From positions 5,815,261 through 5,879,260 of the forward strand of contig NC_041002.1 of assembly GCF_004193775.1 (NCBI RefSeq): 64,000 nt of DNA, given 5' to 3'. This stretch comes from Glycine soja. Lineage: Eukaryota > Streptophyta > Magnoliopsida > Fabales > Fabaceae. Below, one piece after another: positions 10,831 through 22,740 of the stretch (positions within the stretch are counted from its first letter, which is position 1; each line of letters begins with the position of its first letter). The position numbers and the translations under genes are program-made. The notes under the pieces are model-generated. The model was not told where the DNA came from and made no database searches. It saw only the letters and a list, made by a program, of their open reading frames with translations.

Positions 10831-11882
10831 GGAGTACAGATCCATTATGAAAATCACAATGAAAAGTAGACCTCCCCTTTATATATTTATTAGACAGAAT
10901 TTGCGCCCAGAGTATGTGTTGCTTAGGGAGAACTGGCCAAACATGTTTGCCAAGCAAAGCCACATTCATCTCCCTTGTTTCAATAAAGTCATTTTCCAAC
11001 CCGCAAGCTTATTTTTCGTACTTTTAGTGATGTAAGAAAAATCACTTTTTTTAACCCTACCACACAAAGAGGGAAAACCTAGGCATTTACCCAAATGCAT
11101 AGTGTGGTTAAAACCAACAATACTAGTAAACTCATCCTTCTTGACCCTAGAGATGTTCTTTAAGGCCAAAAATATGGATTTTCTATTGTTTAAGACCGGA
11201 AGCTGTACAAAAATCATTGAGAACACTTTGCACCAATCTAACTTAGGAGGATTTTGCTGTAGTGCAGAGGAGGCAATCATCTTCAAAAACCAGATGAGAA
11301 ATTTCTAACCAATCCTTAGTAAGTTTGATAGGTTGCCAAGCCTTTTGGGTCACTTTCTCATGGATCATAAGGGCCAGTTTCTCCATGCAAAGAAGGAACA
11401 AATAAAGGGAAAGGGGGTCCCCTTGACGAAGACCTCTATTAGACTTAAAACTCTCTAGGACCTCATTATTCCACTTTAGGGAGAGGGAAGTAGAAGTTGT
11501 TAGAGACATGATCACTTTAATGATCGAAGGAGGGAAACCAAAGTCATTCCAAGTAAGCTCCAGAAATCTCCAATTCACTCTATCATATGCTTTTCAAAGT
11601 CAATTTTAAAAATAAGGTGACCAGATTTACCTTTCTTTTCGTGAAGATGATGGACAATCTCTTAGGCTATGATAACATTGTCCTTACTCCCCATCCCTGG
11701 AATGAAGCTGCTTTGGAGAGACCCAATAATGTTGTCTGAGTGAGGTCTAACTCTATTCACAATGACCTTGGAGACAACTTTAAGGAGAACATTACATAAG
11801 CTGATGGGACGAAACTCCTTCAAAGATGTGGGGTTGTCATTCTTTAGGATTAGAACTATCAAAGTTCTAGCCAAGCCTTCAT

Positions 11883-11887
11883 GAATA
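11883..11887. repeat. Target-site duplication GAATA (left copy), Copia element 1
   Basis: GAATA directly precedes the 5' LTR and recurs at 17287-17291 directly after the 3' LTR. It proves that the Copia element inserted into the LINE reading frame. Confidence 0.92.
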
Positions 11888-12318
11888 TGTTGGACATTTT
11901 AGTGTAATTGATCTCTTTATTATGTTAAAATAAGAGTGCACGCTTGTTTTAATGTAATAACGAGATGTTCGGTTTAGGCAAAGGTTGGAAGTTACATGGA
12001 AGTTACTAAAACTTCCATCAACGGTTGGAAGTTACATGGAAGTTACTAAAACTTCCATCAACGGCAATTTTTAAAAATAAATAACTTCCATCAACCGCCA
12101 AAAACCACCTGTTCTTTGATTATAAATAATCATCCTGGTTCAGAAAGCATAACGTGTGAAAAACTCACAAGACCAAAACAAAACTCTTGAATTATAATCT
12201 TCTGATTTTATCCGATTGAACAATTTTGGTTGAACCCCGAAATTTGATTCAATCTGAAAGTGTTTATACACGACTTCAGATTTATCCAGGATTATCTCGA
12301 TTTTCAAATTAACCAACA
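11888..12318 (+). repeat. 5' LTR of Copia element 1
   Basis: 431 bp. U3 holds a 40-bp direct duplication at 11983-12022 and 12023-12062 (GGTTGGAAGTTACATGGAAG and on). The TATA box TATAAATA is at 12121. R/U5 runs to CCAACA at 12318. The matching 3' copy is at 16856-17286. Confidence 0.95.
12121..12127 (+). promoter_or_regulatory. TATA box of Copia element 1
   Basis: TATAAAT follows TTTGAT and lies 198 bp before the LTR end, so transcription is expected to start near 12150. The same box recurs at the matching position in the 3' LTR. Confidence 0.6.
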
Positions 12319-12336
12319 AAAGATTGAATCAAATTT
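12240..12336 (+). other. U5 / post-LTR complementarity at the expected primer-binding site
   Basis: AAATTTGATTCAATCT at 12240-12255 in U5 is the exact reverse complement of AGATTGAATCAAATTT at 12321-12336. The second copy starts two bases after the LTR end, where a primer site normally begins. A further CG pairs after a two-T bulge. It can form a long-range stem in the genomic RNA. Confidence 0.75.
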
Positions 12337-12342
12337 TTCGAG

Positions 12343-15300
12343 ATGACGAACGATAGTTCGAAGATGATAAGCAAGTTTGCGAAGTTGGACAAGTTTGAAG
12401 GGCAGGATTTCAGAAGATGACAGAAGAAGATGCACTTTCTCTTGACAACATTGAATGTGGTGTATGTGCTGAGTACACCGATGCCGGTGTATATGGAAGG
12501 CGAAACTCTGGATCAAACAAGGAAGCGTTCGAAATGGGAGAACGACGATTACATTTGTCGTGGACACATTCTGAACGGTATGTCTGACTCTCTCTTTGAT
12601 ATTTATCAAAATGTTGAGTCTGCTAAGGAATTATGGGACTCTCTTGAATCCAAGTATATGGCAGAAGATGCCTCAAGTAACAAATTCTTAGTTAGTAATT
12701 TCTTTAATTACAAAATGATTGATTCGAGGCCTGTTATGGAGCAATATAATGAACTGCTGCGGATTTTGGGTCAGTTTACTCAACATGATTTGAAAATGGA
12801 TGAATCCATTGCAGTTTCATCTATAATTGATAAACTGCCTTCTTCTTGGAAAGACTTCAAGCATACCTTGAAACATATGAAGGAAGAGTTGACTCTGGTT
12901 CAACTCGGTAGTCATTTCATGATTGAGGAGTCGCTGAGGGCTCAGGAAATTGACAAAGTCAATAATAAAACCGTAGCAGGTTCCTCTTCCGTTAATATGG
13001 TAGAGGAAAGTGGAACAGTTAAGCAAAATTACAATGCTAAAGGTAACAAACGAAAATTTCAAGGAAATAAGAACAAAGGTCCAAACAAACAGACAAAATT
13101 GTCATGTTGGAAGTGTGGGAAACCTGGTCATTTAAAGAGGGATTGCCGGGTGTTCAAAGGAAAGAACAAGGCTGGTCCAAGTGGGTCTAATGATCCTGAA
13201 AAGCAACAAGGTCAGATTGTAGTGAATAATTTTAATTCGAATACGAATTCAAATTATGTATCACTAATATCTGATGCATTCTATGTGCAGGATGATGACG
13301 TTGCTTGGTGGTTTGATTCGGGAGCAACAAGCCATGTGTGCAAAGATCGTCGTTGGTTCAAGGAATTTAGACCAATCGATGATGGCTCTATTGTGAAGAT
13401 GGGCAATGTTGCAACTGAACCAATCCTAGGATTAGGTTGTGTGAATTTAGTTTTTACTTCCGGAAAAAGTTTGTATTTGGATAATGTCTTATTTGTACCT
13501 GGTATTCGTAAGAACTTATTGTCTGGTATGGTTTTAAATAATTGTGGTTTCAAGCAAGTACTTGAAAGTGACAAGTACATCTTGTCAAGACATGGTTCGT
13601 TTGTTGGATTTGGTTATCGTTGTAATGGAATGTTTAAATTAAACATTGATGTTCCTTTTGTTCATGAATCTGTTTGTATGGCCTCATGTAGTTCTATAAC
13701 TAATATGACAAAATCAGAAATTTGGCATGCTAGATTAGGACATGTTCATTACAAAAGATTAAAAGATATGTCAAAAACAAGTATGATTCCTCCTTTTGAT
13801 ATGAACATTGAAAAATGCAAAACTTGCATGTTGACCAAGATCACTAGGAAACCTTTTAAGGATGTTAAAAGTGAGACTAAAGTCTTAGACCTTATTCATA
13901 GTGATTTGTGTGATTTGCATGCTACTCCATCATTAGGTCATAAAAAATATCTTGTTACTTTTATTGATGATGCATCAAGGTATTGTTATGTATATTTATT
14001 AAATACAAAAGATGAAGCTCTTGATAAATTTAAAATTTATAAGAAAGAGGTAGAACTTCATCAAAATGGGCTAATCAAAACTCTTCGTACGGATAGGGGA
14101 GGTGAGTATTATGATCCGGTTTATTTTCAATCTACTGGAATAATACATCAAACTACAGCTCCCTATACACCACAACAGAATGGTGTAGCCGAAAGGAAGA
14201 ATAGAACCTTGAAAGAAATGGTGAATTCCATGTTATCCTATTCGGGTTTAAGTGAAGGATTTTGGGGTGAGGCTATGTTGACAGCCTGTTACTTGTTGAA
14301 CCGAATTCCTAACAAAAGGAATAAGGTTACCCCATATGAACTTTGGCACAAAAAGACACCAAATTTGAGTTATCTCAAAATTTGGGGATGTAGGGCTGTA
14401 GTCAGGCTTACAGAACCTAAAAGGAAAACCATAGGTGAAAGAGGTATAGATTGCATATTTATTGGATATGCTAAACATTCTAAAGCATATAGATTCTATG
14501 TGCTAGAATCTAATGATTCTGTTGCTGTGAACTCGGTTATAGAGTCACGGGATGCTATCTTTGATGAACAAAGGTTTACATCTATACCTAGGCCAAAGGA
14601 CATGAATTCCATGTCGAAAGTCTCAGTTAATATTGAGGATATACCTTCAACTAGTACTGAAACTAGAAAGAGTACGAGAGTAAGAAAGGCTAAGTCATTT
14701 GGTGATGACTTTCAACTCTATTTGGTTGAAGGGTCAAGGAATGATATTGAATTTCAATATCAATATTGCCTTAATGTTGAGGAAGACCCAAAGACTTTTA
14801 GTGAAGCAATGGCTTCAAGGGATGCTGTATTCTGGAAAGAAGCAATCCAAAGTGAGATGGATTCCATCATGCAAAATAATACATGGAAATTGGTTGACTT
14901 ACCTCCTGGATGTAAGCCATTAGGATGTAAGATGATCTTTAGGAGAAAGATGAAAGTGGATGGTACTGTTGACAAGTACAAAGCCAGATTGGTTATCCAA
15001 GGCTTTAGGCAAAAGGAGGGTATTGATTTTTTCGATACATATGCTCCTGTTGCTAGGATATCCACTATTAGACTGTTGTTAGCACTTGCTGCTATCCACA
15101 ATCTGATGATTCACCAAATGGATGTGAAAACTGCATTCTTAAATGGTGAATTGGATGAAGAGATATACATGAAACAACCTGAAGGGTTTGTTATGCCAGG
15201 AAATGAAAATAAGGTGTGTAAACTGATGAAATCTCTTTATGGCTTGAAACAAGCGCCTAAGCAATGGCATCAAAAATTTGATGAGGTTGTGTTGTCTAGT

Positions 15301-16326
15301 GGTTTTGTTATAAACCAAGCAGATAAATGTCTATACAGCAAGTTTGATACTCATGGCAAAGGAGTTATCATTTGTCTGTATGTAGACGACATGTTGATCT
15401 TTGGTACCGACCAAGATCAAGTTGATGAAACTAAGGCATTTTTATCTTCTAAGTTTGATATGAAAGATATGGGGGAGGCGGATGTGATCTTAGGAATAAA
15501 GATCAAACGTGGAAACAATGGTATTTCCATCTCTCAATCACATTATATTGAGAAGATATTGGAGAAATTTAATTTTAAAGATTGTTCTCCGGTAAGTACT
15601 CCCATTGATCCTAACCTGAAGCTATTACCTAATAAAGGTGTAGCAGTGTCTCAACTTGAATACTCAAGGGCGATAGGATCACTCATGTATGCAATGATTA
15701 GTACTAGGCCTGATATAGCTTATGCTGTTGCTAAACTCAGTAGGTTTACAAGTAATCCTAGTTCTCATCATTGGCAAGCTATGAATAGAGTATTCAAGTA
15801 CTTAAAGGGAACCATTGACTATGGTTTGACATATACTGGATTTCCTTCGGTTATTGAAGGTTACTCTGATGCAAGTTGGATAACCAATATGGAGGATTAT
15901 TCATCCACAAGTGGTTGGGTATTCCTCCTTGGAGGAGGTGCTATCTCTTGGGCATCCAAGAAACAGACCTGCATTACAAATTCAACAATGGAATCTGAAT
16001 TTGTAGCTTTAGCAGCAGCTGGTAAAGAAGCTGAGTGGCTAAGAAATCTGATCTATGAGATTCCATTGTGGCCCAAACCTATACCTCCCATGTCTATCAG
16101 GTGTGATAGTCAGGCAACTTTGGCTAAGGCATATAGTCAAGTGTATAATGGGAAGTCTAGACACTTGGGTGTTAGACACAACATGGTTCGGGAGTTAATC
16201 ATGCATGGTGTGATATCAGTGGAGTTTGTGAGAACTCAGCATAATTTGGCCGATCATTTAACCAAAGGGTTAAGTAGAGATCTCGTGAAAAGGTCGGCTG
16301 TGGGATTAGGATTAAAGTCCATCTGA
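12343..16326 (+). pseudogene. Copia Gag-Pol polyprotein with one nonsense codon
   Basis: From ATG 12343 the frame is open to the stop at 16326 except for TGA at 12418-12420 (codon 26), which falls in the conserved start of Gag. Re-initiation at ATG 12430 would leave a 1298-residue product. Counted from 12430: Gag first; zinc knuckle [14 protein letters not shown] at 226-239; aspartic protease motif DSGA at 296-299; integrase with HARLGH...CKTC and the later [15 protein letters not shown] and [12 protein letters not shown] blocks; RT with [26 protein letters not shown] and YVDD at 984-987; RNase H with SDASW and [12 protein letters not shown]; end ADHLTKG. It makes the capsid and the enzymes for cytoplasmic reverse transcription and nuclear integration. 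With a single break it may still be a functional parasite of related copies. Type call: pseudogene because of the stop. Confidence 0.9.
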
Positions 16327-16855
16327 AATCTCTTATGTTAAGATACCCAATTCCCATCTAATATGACATTAGGTGCTGAATTCAATGTGGAAAGCTTAAC
16401 ATGTAGAGATTGGAACACATCATCGAAAGTATCCCAAAAGGAATGTGTTCGGTTCTGTAAGTTAAGGAGGTTGAAGTATAACTTCTCAATGGTTCTTTTG
16501 AAAAATTGCATTTACAGGTGCAAGAAAGAAAAGGACTACCTATATAAGCATGAAGTTTAGCCGCTTCAAGAAGCTGGGACTTGGCTTTGATATGCTTATG
16601 AAGGATAGGGACACAGGCTAGTAAAACTAGTGTCGAGCAAGAGTAATGTTATAAACTATTGTGCAGATTATCTTCATGTATTCATTATGAATAGAAAGGG
16701 TTCAATCCTTAGTGACACCCTGATATTCGAATATTTGAAAGGTGTAATTTGCTAAGATGAAATTCAATCGTCACGATATTTCATCTATGCAGTAGTTTGT
16801 GGTATGTTATGACTTTGGTGATTTGATCGGTAATTACACTAAAATGGGGGAGGTT
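16327..16855 (+). other. Copia element 1 3' untranslated region and polypurine tract
   Basis: Non-coding stretch of about 530 bp between the polyprotein stop and the 3' LTR. It ends with AAATGGGGGAGG near 16842-16853, the plus-strand primer. The short frame at 16363-16560 has no recognised domain and is not called. Confidence 0.7.
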
Positions 16856-17286
16856 TGTTGGACATTTTAGTGTAATTGATCTCTTTATTATGTTAAAATA
16901 AGAGTGCACGCTTGTTTTAATGTAATAACGAGATGTTCGGTTTAGGCAAAGGTTGGAAGTTACATGGAAGTTACTAAAACTTCCATCAACGGTTGGAAGT
17001 TACATGGAAGTTACTAAAACTTCCATCAACGGCAATTTTTAAAAATAAATAACTTCCATCAACCGCCAAAAACCACCTGTTCTTTGATTATAAATAATCA
17101 TCCTGGTTCAGAAAGCATAACGTGTGAAAAACTCACAAGACCAAAACAAAACTCTTGAATTATAATCTTCTGATTTTATCCGATTGAACAATTTTGGTTG
17201 AACCCCGAAATTTGATTCAATCTGAAAGTGTTTATACACGACTTCAGATTTATCCAGGATTATCTCGATTTTCAAATTAACCAACA
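16856..17286 (+). repeat. 3' LTR of Copia element 1
   Basis: 431 bp, same length as the 5' LTR and no difference seen by eye, including the 40-bp duplication at 16951-17030. It is followed by the TSD GAATA at 17287-17291, after which the LINE reading resumes. Confidence 0.95.
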
Positions 17287-18459
17287 GAATATGCCCTGTA
17301 GTAATAGAATTAGCTACCAACTCCCACACATCATGACTCACAGTGCTCCAAAAAGTGAGATAGAAGATACTTTGAAAACTATTCAGACCAAGAGCTTTAT
17401 AGGGGCCCATAGAGGAAAAAAGCTTGTTTAACCTCTACAACTAACATCAGAGCTATAAGGGACATAGAAGCATCCTGGGCAAGCCGTGGGATATTGTTGA
17501 GGATCAAGTTGTTAGGTTGGCAAGAAGTATAGACTTGAAAAAGAACTTTCAAAAAGGTTTGAGCTTCTCTTTTCAAGATTTCCTCATCAGAACACTAAAT
17601 ATCATCAATCATAAAGCTGGAAATCTTATTCTTCCTTCTCCTACTATCTGAGTGCGGAAAAATTTGGTATTTTTATTGCCAAATTTAATCAAATTATCTC
17701 TAGACTTCTAGTACCACAACATTTCTTCCGAATAAAGGACCTGATTGTGCTATTCTTGAAGCTCCTTCTCAAGGGCAATAAGGGACGAAGAGGAAAATAG
17801 ATCACCAAGCTCTCTATGAACCCCTCAAATGCGGGCTTCCAACTTACGTTCCAGAATATATTACCAAAGACCTACGAATTAAACACAATAGACTCCTTCT
17901 TCAACTTACCAAGCTTATACAAAATATTTCCATTGTAACCATTCCAAGTATTGTCCACCAAGTAAGAATACTTCGAATGAGAGATCCACACTGCTTGAAA
18001 CACTACTAGAAAAATACGTTTTAGCGATGGTAAATAGCAACTAAAGCATATTGGTGAGAAACAACGACCAAATTGGCCACTGATTACAAAAATTATCATT
18101 TGCACAATGCAGCTACTACCTTTGTGACAGATGTACTTAGTGGCAACACATGAAGTCACTAATTTTGTCACCAAAAGGTTTAAATTTAAAATTTTATTTT
18201 TTGAAAACTCCAGCGACTGATTTTGCAACTGAAGTTTTATTCGATTCCACAGTCGGTTCAGGTTCGGTCACTGCGACTTAGAAATAGCTACTTCATGTGT
18301 TTCGGTCGTCGTCTGCCAACATTTTTTATTGTTTAGCAATCCAATTTGTTTCGGTTGTTGTTTTGAATCTTGAGATAGCCATGGGAAAAGTAATCCATCA
18401 CTAGGATAATATGGAGTTCATACCAATTTAGCGGTCGATTAAATGTCGGATGCTATTTT

Positions 18460-19799
18460 AATATTATGATTTCAGTTTTCCACCATTAATACTATGTAAT
18501 TGTAAATATTAATAATATTATATATATATATATATTTCATATATACATGAATATAAATAATAATAATAATAATAACATAGTAACCATAAATTATTTAGGA
18601 TGTAATTTTTTAAAACTTTTAATTTTTTTCATTTTTCAAAAAAATACCAAACTTAAAATAAAAAATGTCTTAAAACATACTTTTTTTATATAAAATAATG
18701 TCATTTTACATATTGTATCGTCATATATTACAAGTAATAAAAAAGGATAAGAATATAACATTAGAAATACAATATGAAGTGTTATGTTAAAAAGAAAAAG
18801 AATATAAATTAAGTTAGAAATACAATATCATCCAATAGGACTCAAGTGTAACACTTATGATTTATCGATGCCCCAAAAGGTCTAAGAGCAACATTTATGA
18901 TTAGTTATGACTCGATAAAGCTCAAGTATAAAATTTATGATTGACTAATGTCCAATAAGACTCAATAAGGGCCAAAGATAAAAGTAATCGATTGACTAAG
19001 GCCCAAATGCAAAAACTAATAATTTCAAGGCCTAAGTATAAACTAATGATTGAAATTTATTTAACAAGGAGACTTTCTAGTATTGAAAAAGCAACTTCAA
19101 TCCCATAACTACTTGCTGGAAAATTTTGACACCAAATGTCTTACATAGCAAAAATTTGTACATAAAGGTCTGTAAGAACCAAGGGTTATCCCTTTACAAT
19201 AATTTAGTCCTAGATGTCCTCTTTGGTTTCTTTGCACTTGAGTTATGACATTAGCAACTCAAAGGTGCACATGAGTTATGAAATAAATATTCTTTGCACT
19301 TAATTTTGTGTGTTATATTCTAGTATTTGTAACTCTTATCACATTTTCTATAATCATTTCTTGTCAAGTTGAATTGTTTCCTGGTTGAGTTTACATTTTA
19401 ATTCATAGCAAATTTGCTTGGTATCAATTTGAATATCCTTAAATTCACCGAATAAAAAACTAAATATCCTTAACTTTAATGTAGAGGGATTCTTCTGGAG
19501 TTTGTTGCTTAGATACTCCCATTGCAACCACTCTTATTAGAGGCTAAAAATGCAAGTTTTGTGTAATTTTAACATTTGAGATATTTTCTTGCTTTCATAT
19601 TAGATATAATTATTAGTTTATGGGGTTTTCTTGCTTAGACTAATTTTATTAGTTTTCAAATCTTCCTTACATAGTTTTTTATTCAAACAAGAAGTTTCAT
19701 GTAATATAATTATCGTTATGAATACATAAATACTTGTTTGTTTATATCAGTTGTTGCAGCCAGTTTGTATTATTGGAAATTCATGAGAATCAAAGGTGG
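18460..19799. repeat. CACTA left internal region with degenerate repeats
   Basis: AT-rich, with a TA run near 18518, an AAT microsatellite near 18554-18574, and between 18830 and 19050 a set of imperfect repeats built on TTATGATT, GACTAATG and CAATAAGACTCAA. No gene is seen. Confidence 0.5.
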
Positions 19800-22740
19800 A
19801 TGTATCAGAGGTTGGATGCTAATAAACGTTGGACAAATGAGTTTAGAGAATGAGTGTTTCAATCCCTACAATTTGCTATTAGTCAAAAGGAGTTTACATT
19901 GGCAAGTGGAAAGCTAAGATGTCCTTATGTGAAATGCAAATGTAAAGTTTTTAAGTTTGGGGATGATGTGATGACACATCTTCATGAGAATGGGTTCATG
20001 CCTAATTATTATTGGTGGACAAGCCATAGTGAGGAGTATCCACAATTTCCTCGAGTAGTGTTGCAAGGTTCATACTACGGAAATGGTGAGCAAAGAGAAG
20101 AATTCAAACCTTATGAGTAGATTATCATGGATCATGTTAGACCATCAATTGGATCAGAATACATGGAAGAAAATTAAAATCTTGAAGCTCAAGAATTCTT
20201 TTATATGCTTGATGTTTCTCAAACACCTCTATGGGAAGGATGTGAGAATAAAAAAGAATTGTTAGATACTTTGGAAGCTCTAAGCTTCAAATCTAATTAT
20301 AATATGTCAGAACGGTATCTCAATATGTAGGTGACATGCTACTGGAAAAAAAACCCAGATAAAAGCATAACAAATTGCTTTGTCTATCAAAAGGGTCAGT
20401 ACATGACTATCACAATGAAAGGGATTGAAAAGAAAATTTTGATTAAAAAATGTGATATTTTCCTCTAATTCCAAGACTTCAAAGATTGTACTCTTCAATG
20501 GCCACCACATCTCACATGAGATGGCATAGTGAGAATCAAAGGGACCTGACCATCATATGTCATCCATCTGATGGTGAAGCTTGGAAGCATTTTGATAGAA
20601 TGCATTCGAAGTTTAGTCTCCTAGGAATGTCAAATTAGAAAACCTTACTCTTGTTGGCTAGTTATCTTAACTCCATATACCCCCCCCCCCCCCCGTGATA
20701 TGTGCAGGAAGAGGGAATTTATGTTTTTGAAATTCTTAATTCCATGTCCATCAAATCCAAAGCACAAAATTGATGTGTATTTGCAATTGCTAATAGATGA
20801 GTTATGTACCTTATGGAATGATGGCATACTAAATTACGATGTGTCATTGAGGCAAAATCTTGTGATAAAGGCTGCTTTGATGTGGACTTTAAATGACTTC
20901 ACAACTTATGGGATGTTGTCAGGTTGGATGACGACAGGGACACTTGGTTGTCCTATATGTATGGAACAAACAAAGGCATTCACAATTAAAAACTATGTCA
21001 AAGTTTGTTATTTTGATTGTCATCACCAATTTCTTCCACTTGATCATCCATATAGGAGGAATGAAAAAGCATTCAAGAAGATGGTTGTTGAGACCTCACC
21101 TGCTCTTCCACATTTGTCTAGTTTTGAAATTTGGAATAGAGTTGCATATTTTCCACTATGCCATGAGTTGCCACAATAAGAAGAACAAGAAAAAGATATT
21201 CCTAGTTGTGGTTGTATGCATAATTGGAAGAAACAAAGTATATTTTAGAGATTTCCATATTGGAAAACACAATTTCTACGTCATAACATTGATGTCATGC
21301 ACACAGAAAGAAATTGTTTTTTTAACGTGTTTGGCATTGTGATGGACAATGGAAAGACAAAGGATACACATAATGCTCAATTGGATTTAGCTGTAATAAG
21401 TGATCGGAAAGAGATTGAGTTGGTTAACATTGGTCATGCCAAACTTTTTAAACCAAAGGTAGCCTATGCATTGACCAAATCCCAGAGAGTCATAATTTGT
21501 AAATGGGTCAAAAAACTAAAGTTGCTAGATGGGTATGCTTGTAATTTGGGTCGATGTTGACCAAGGAAAAATGCATGAATGAAAATCCATGACTGTCATG
21601 TTTTCATGCAACTATTGCTTCCAATTGTATTCTATGCATTACCAAAACATATTTGGAAGTCGCTCGTTGAAGTTTGCCACTTTTTCAGAGAACTAACTTC
21701 AACAACACTGAATGTTGAACGACTTAGAGTTATGAAAAATAATAAACATGTGTTGTTGTGTAAGTTAGAACAAATATCCCCACCTGAGTTTCTTTGATTG
21801 AATATGTCATTTTCCAATTATTTACCCTACAAAGCTAGAGTTGGTGGTCCAATCCAATATCGCTGGATGTATCCATTTGAGAGGTATAGAACTAGTAAAT
21901 CATTTTTCAAACTAGTTATAAACCATTGCATTATATATTCATATTTTTTTACATGGGCAGTCATATTCCTTTTTAGGTTTTTACACTCCCTAAAAAGCAA
22001 AGTTAAGAATAAGGCTAGGGTAAAGGGTTCAATTTGTGAGGCTTACTTGGTGGACGAGACATCTACCTTTGTCTCATTTTACTATCCTGATAGAATTCAA
22101 ACGAGAAGGACTAGCATGACTCATAATGTTGATGTAGGTGAAGGTTCTTCTGCTACTCCTCCTATATCAATTTTCAATTACCTTGGAAGAGTGAGTGAGA
22201 AATCCATAACATATTATTTGGACTCATGTGACTTTGATGCTGCTCACTTGTACGTTCTTCAAAACTGTGAAGAGGTTGAGTCGTATTTAGGGTAAGATGT
22301 TGTTCCATACTTATATAATTCTAATTAATAAAGTTAATAATCTATTGTTGTGTACATTAACTAATTTGTATTTACTTTTCAATATTTATGAGGATTTTTT
22401 AAGGGAGCATAATCCCGTTGCTTCAAATGCTGAAATTAATCGAGACATTTTGTCAAACTTTCCTAAATGGTTCACACAATATGTAGGTTAACACCTTATA
22501 GGTTATTCAAATGTTATTTGGTCCATAATATGTTGTATGACGTTAATTGTTAAATTTTATAGGTTTTGAATTTGGGAAATAATATTGAAGATCCATTATT
22601 GGTTAATTTGGCATGCGTTTCCCCTCTTATCTTTTATTGAAAGTAAAAGAATTGTAAAGATAATGACACTAATTTCATTCGAGCGATCTGGCTATTCAAA
22701 ACCGAACGCCAGAGAAAACAAAAAAATGAAACTGAAAGAA

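Larger units (their letters stand above)
11888..17286 (+). mobile_element. Nearly intact Copia LTR retrotransposon, recent insertion
   Basis: 5399 bp with 431-bp LTRs at 11888-12318 and 16856-17286 that look identical by eye, TGTTGG...CCAACA ends and a perfect 5-bp TSD GAATA. One polyprotein frame runs from ATG 12343 to 16326 with a single internal stop at 12418-12420. The polypurine tract AAATGGGGGAGG lies just before the 3' LTR. No TGG-type tRNA primer site follows the 5' LTR; instead the bases after it are complementary to U5 (see findings). Domain order GAG-PR-INT-RT-RH is Copia type. LTR identity suggests very recent transposition. Confidence 0.96.
8764..18000 (-). mobile_element. L1-type LINE, decayed and interrupted by several insertions
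   Basis: Read on the minus strand, the fragments follow the order of a plant LINE ORF2. 17870-18000 and 17290-17600 hold the linker before RT, with a block at 17411 and below matching the GPDG...FYQ.FW region and ending near SITTG. 11887-11250 holds RT with FRPISLCNV, GLRQGDPLS and a YADD-like site read as FEDD. 10830 and below and 10345-9830 hold the zinc-knuckle-like zf-RVT region (SCPRCG). 9304-8850 holds an RNase H domain beginning WFPPPNNYIKINTDGSS. The A-tail is the T-run at 8755-8763. The endonuclease end is missing beyond 18000, where a CACTA element begins. Stops and frameshifts are many, so it is dead. The Copia, TRIM and foldback insertions interrupt an otherwise collinear reading. 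Confidence 0.85.

Noticed and set aside
12319..12342. Standard tRNA-Met primer site expected after the Copia 1 LTR
   Set aside because: No TGGTATCAGAGC-like sequence is present in the 24 bases between the LTR and the ATG.
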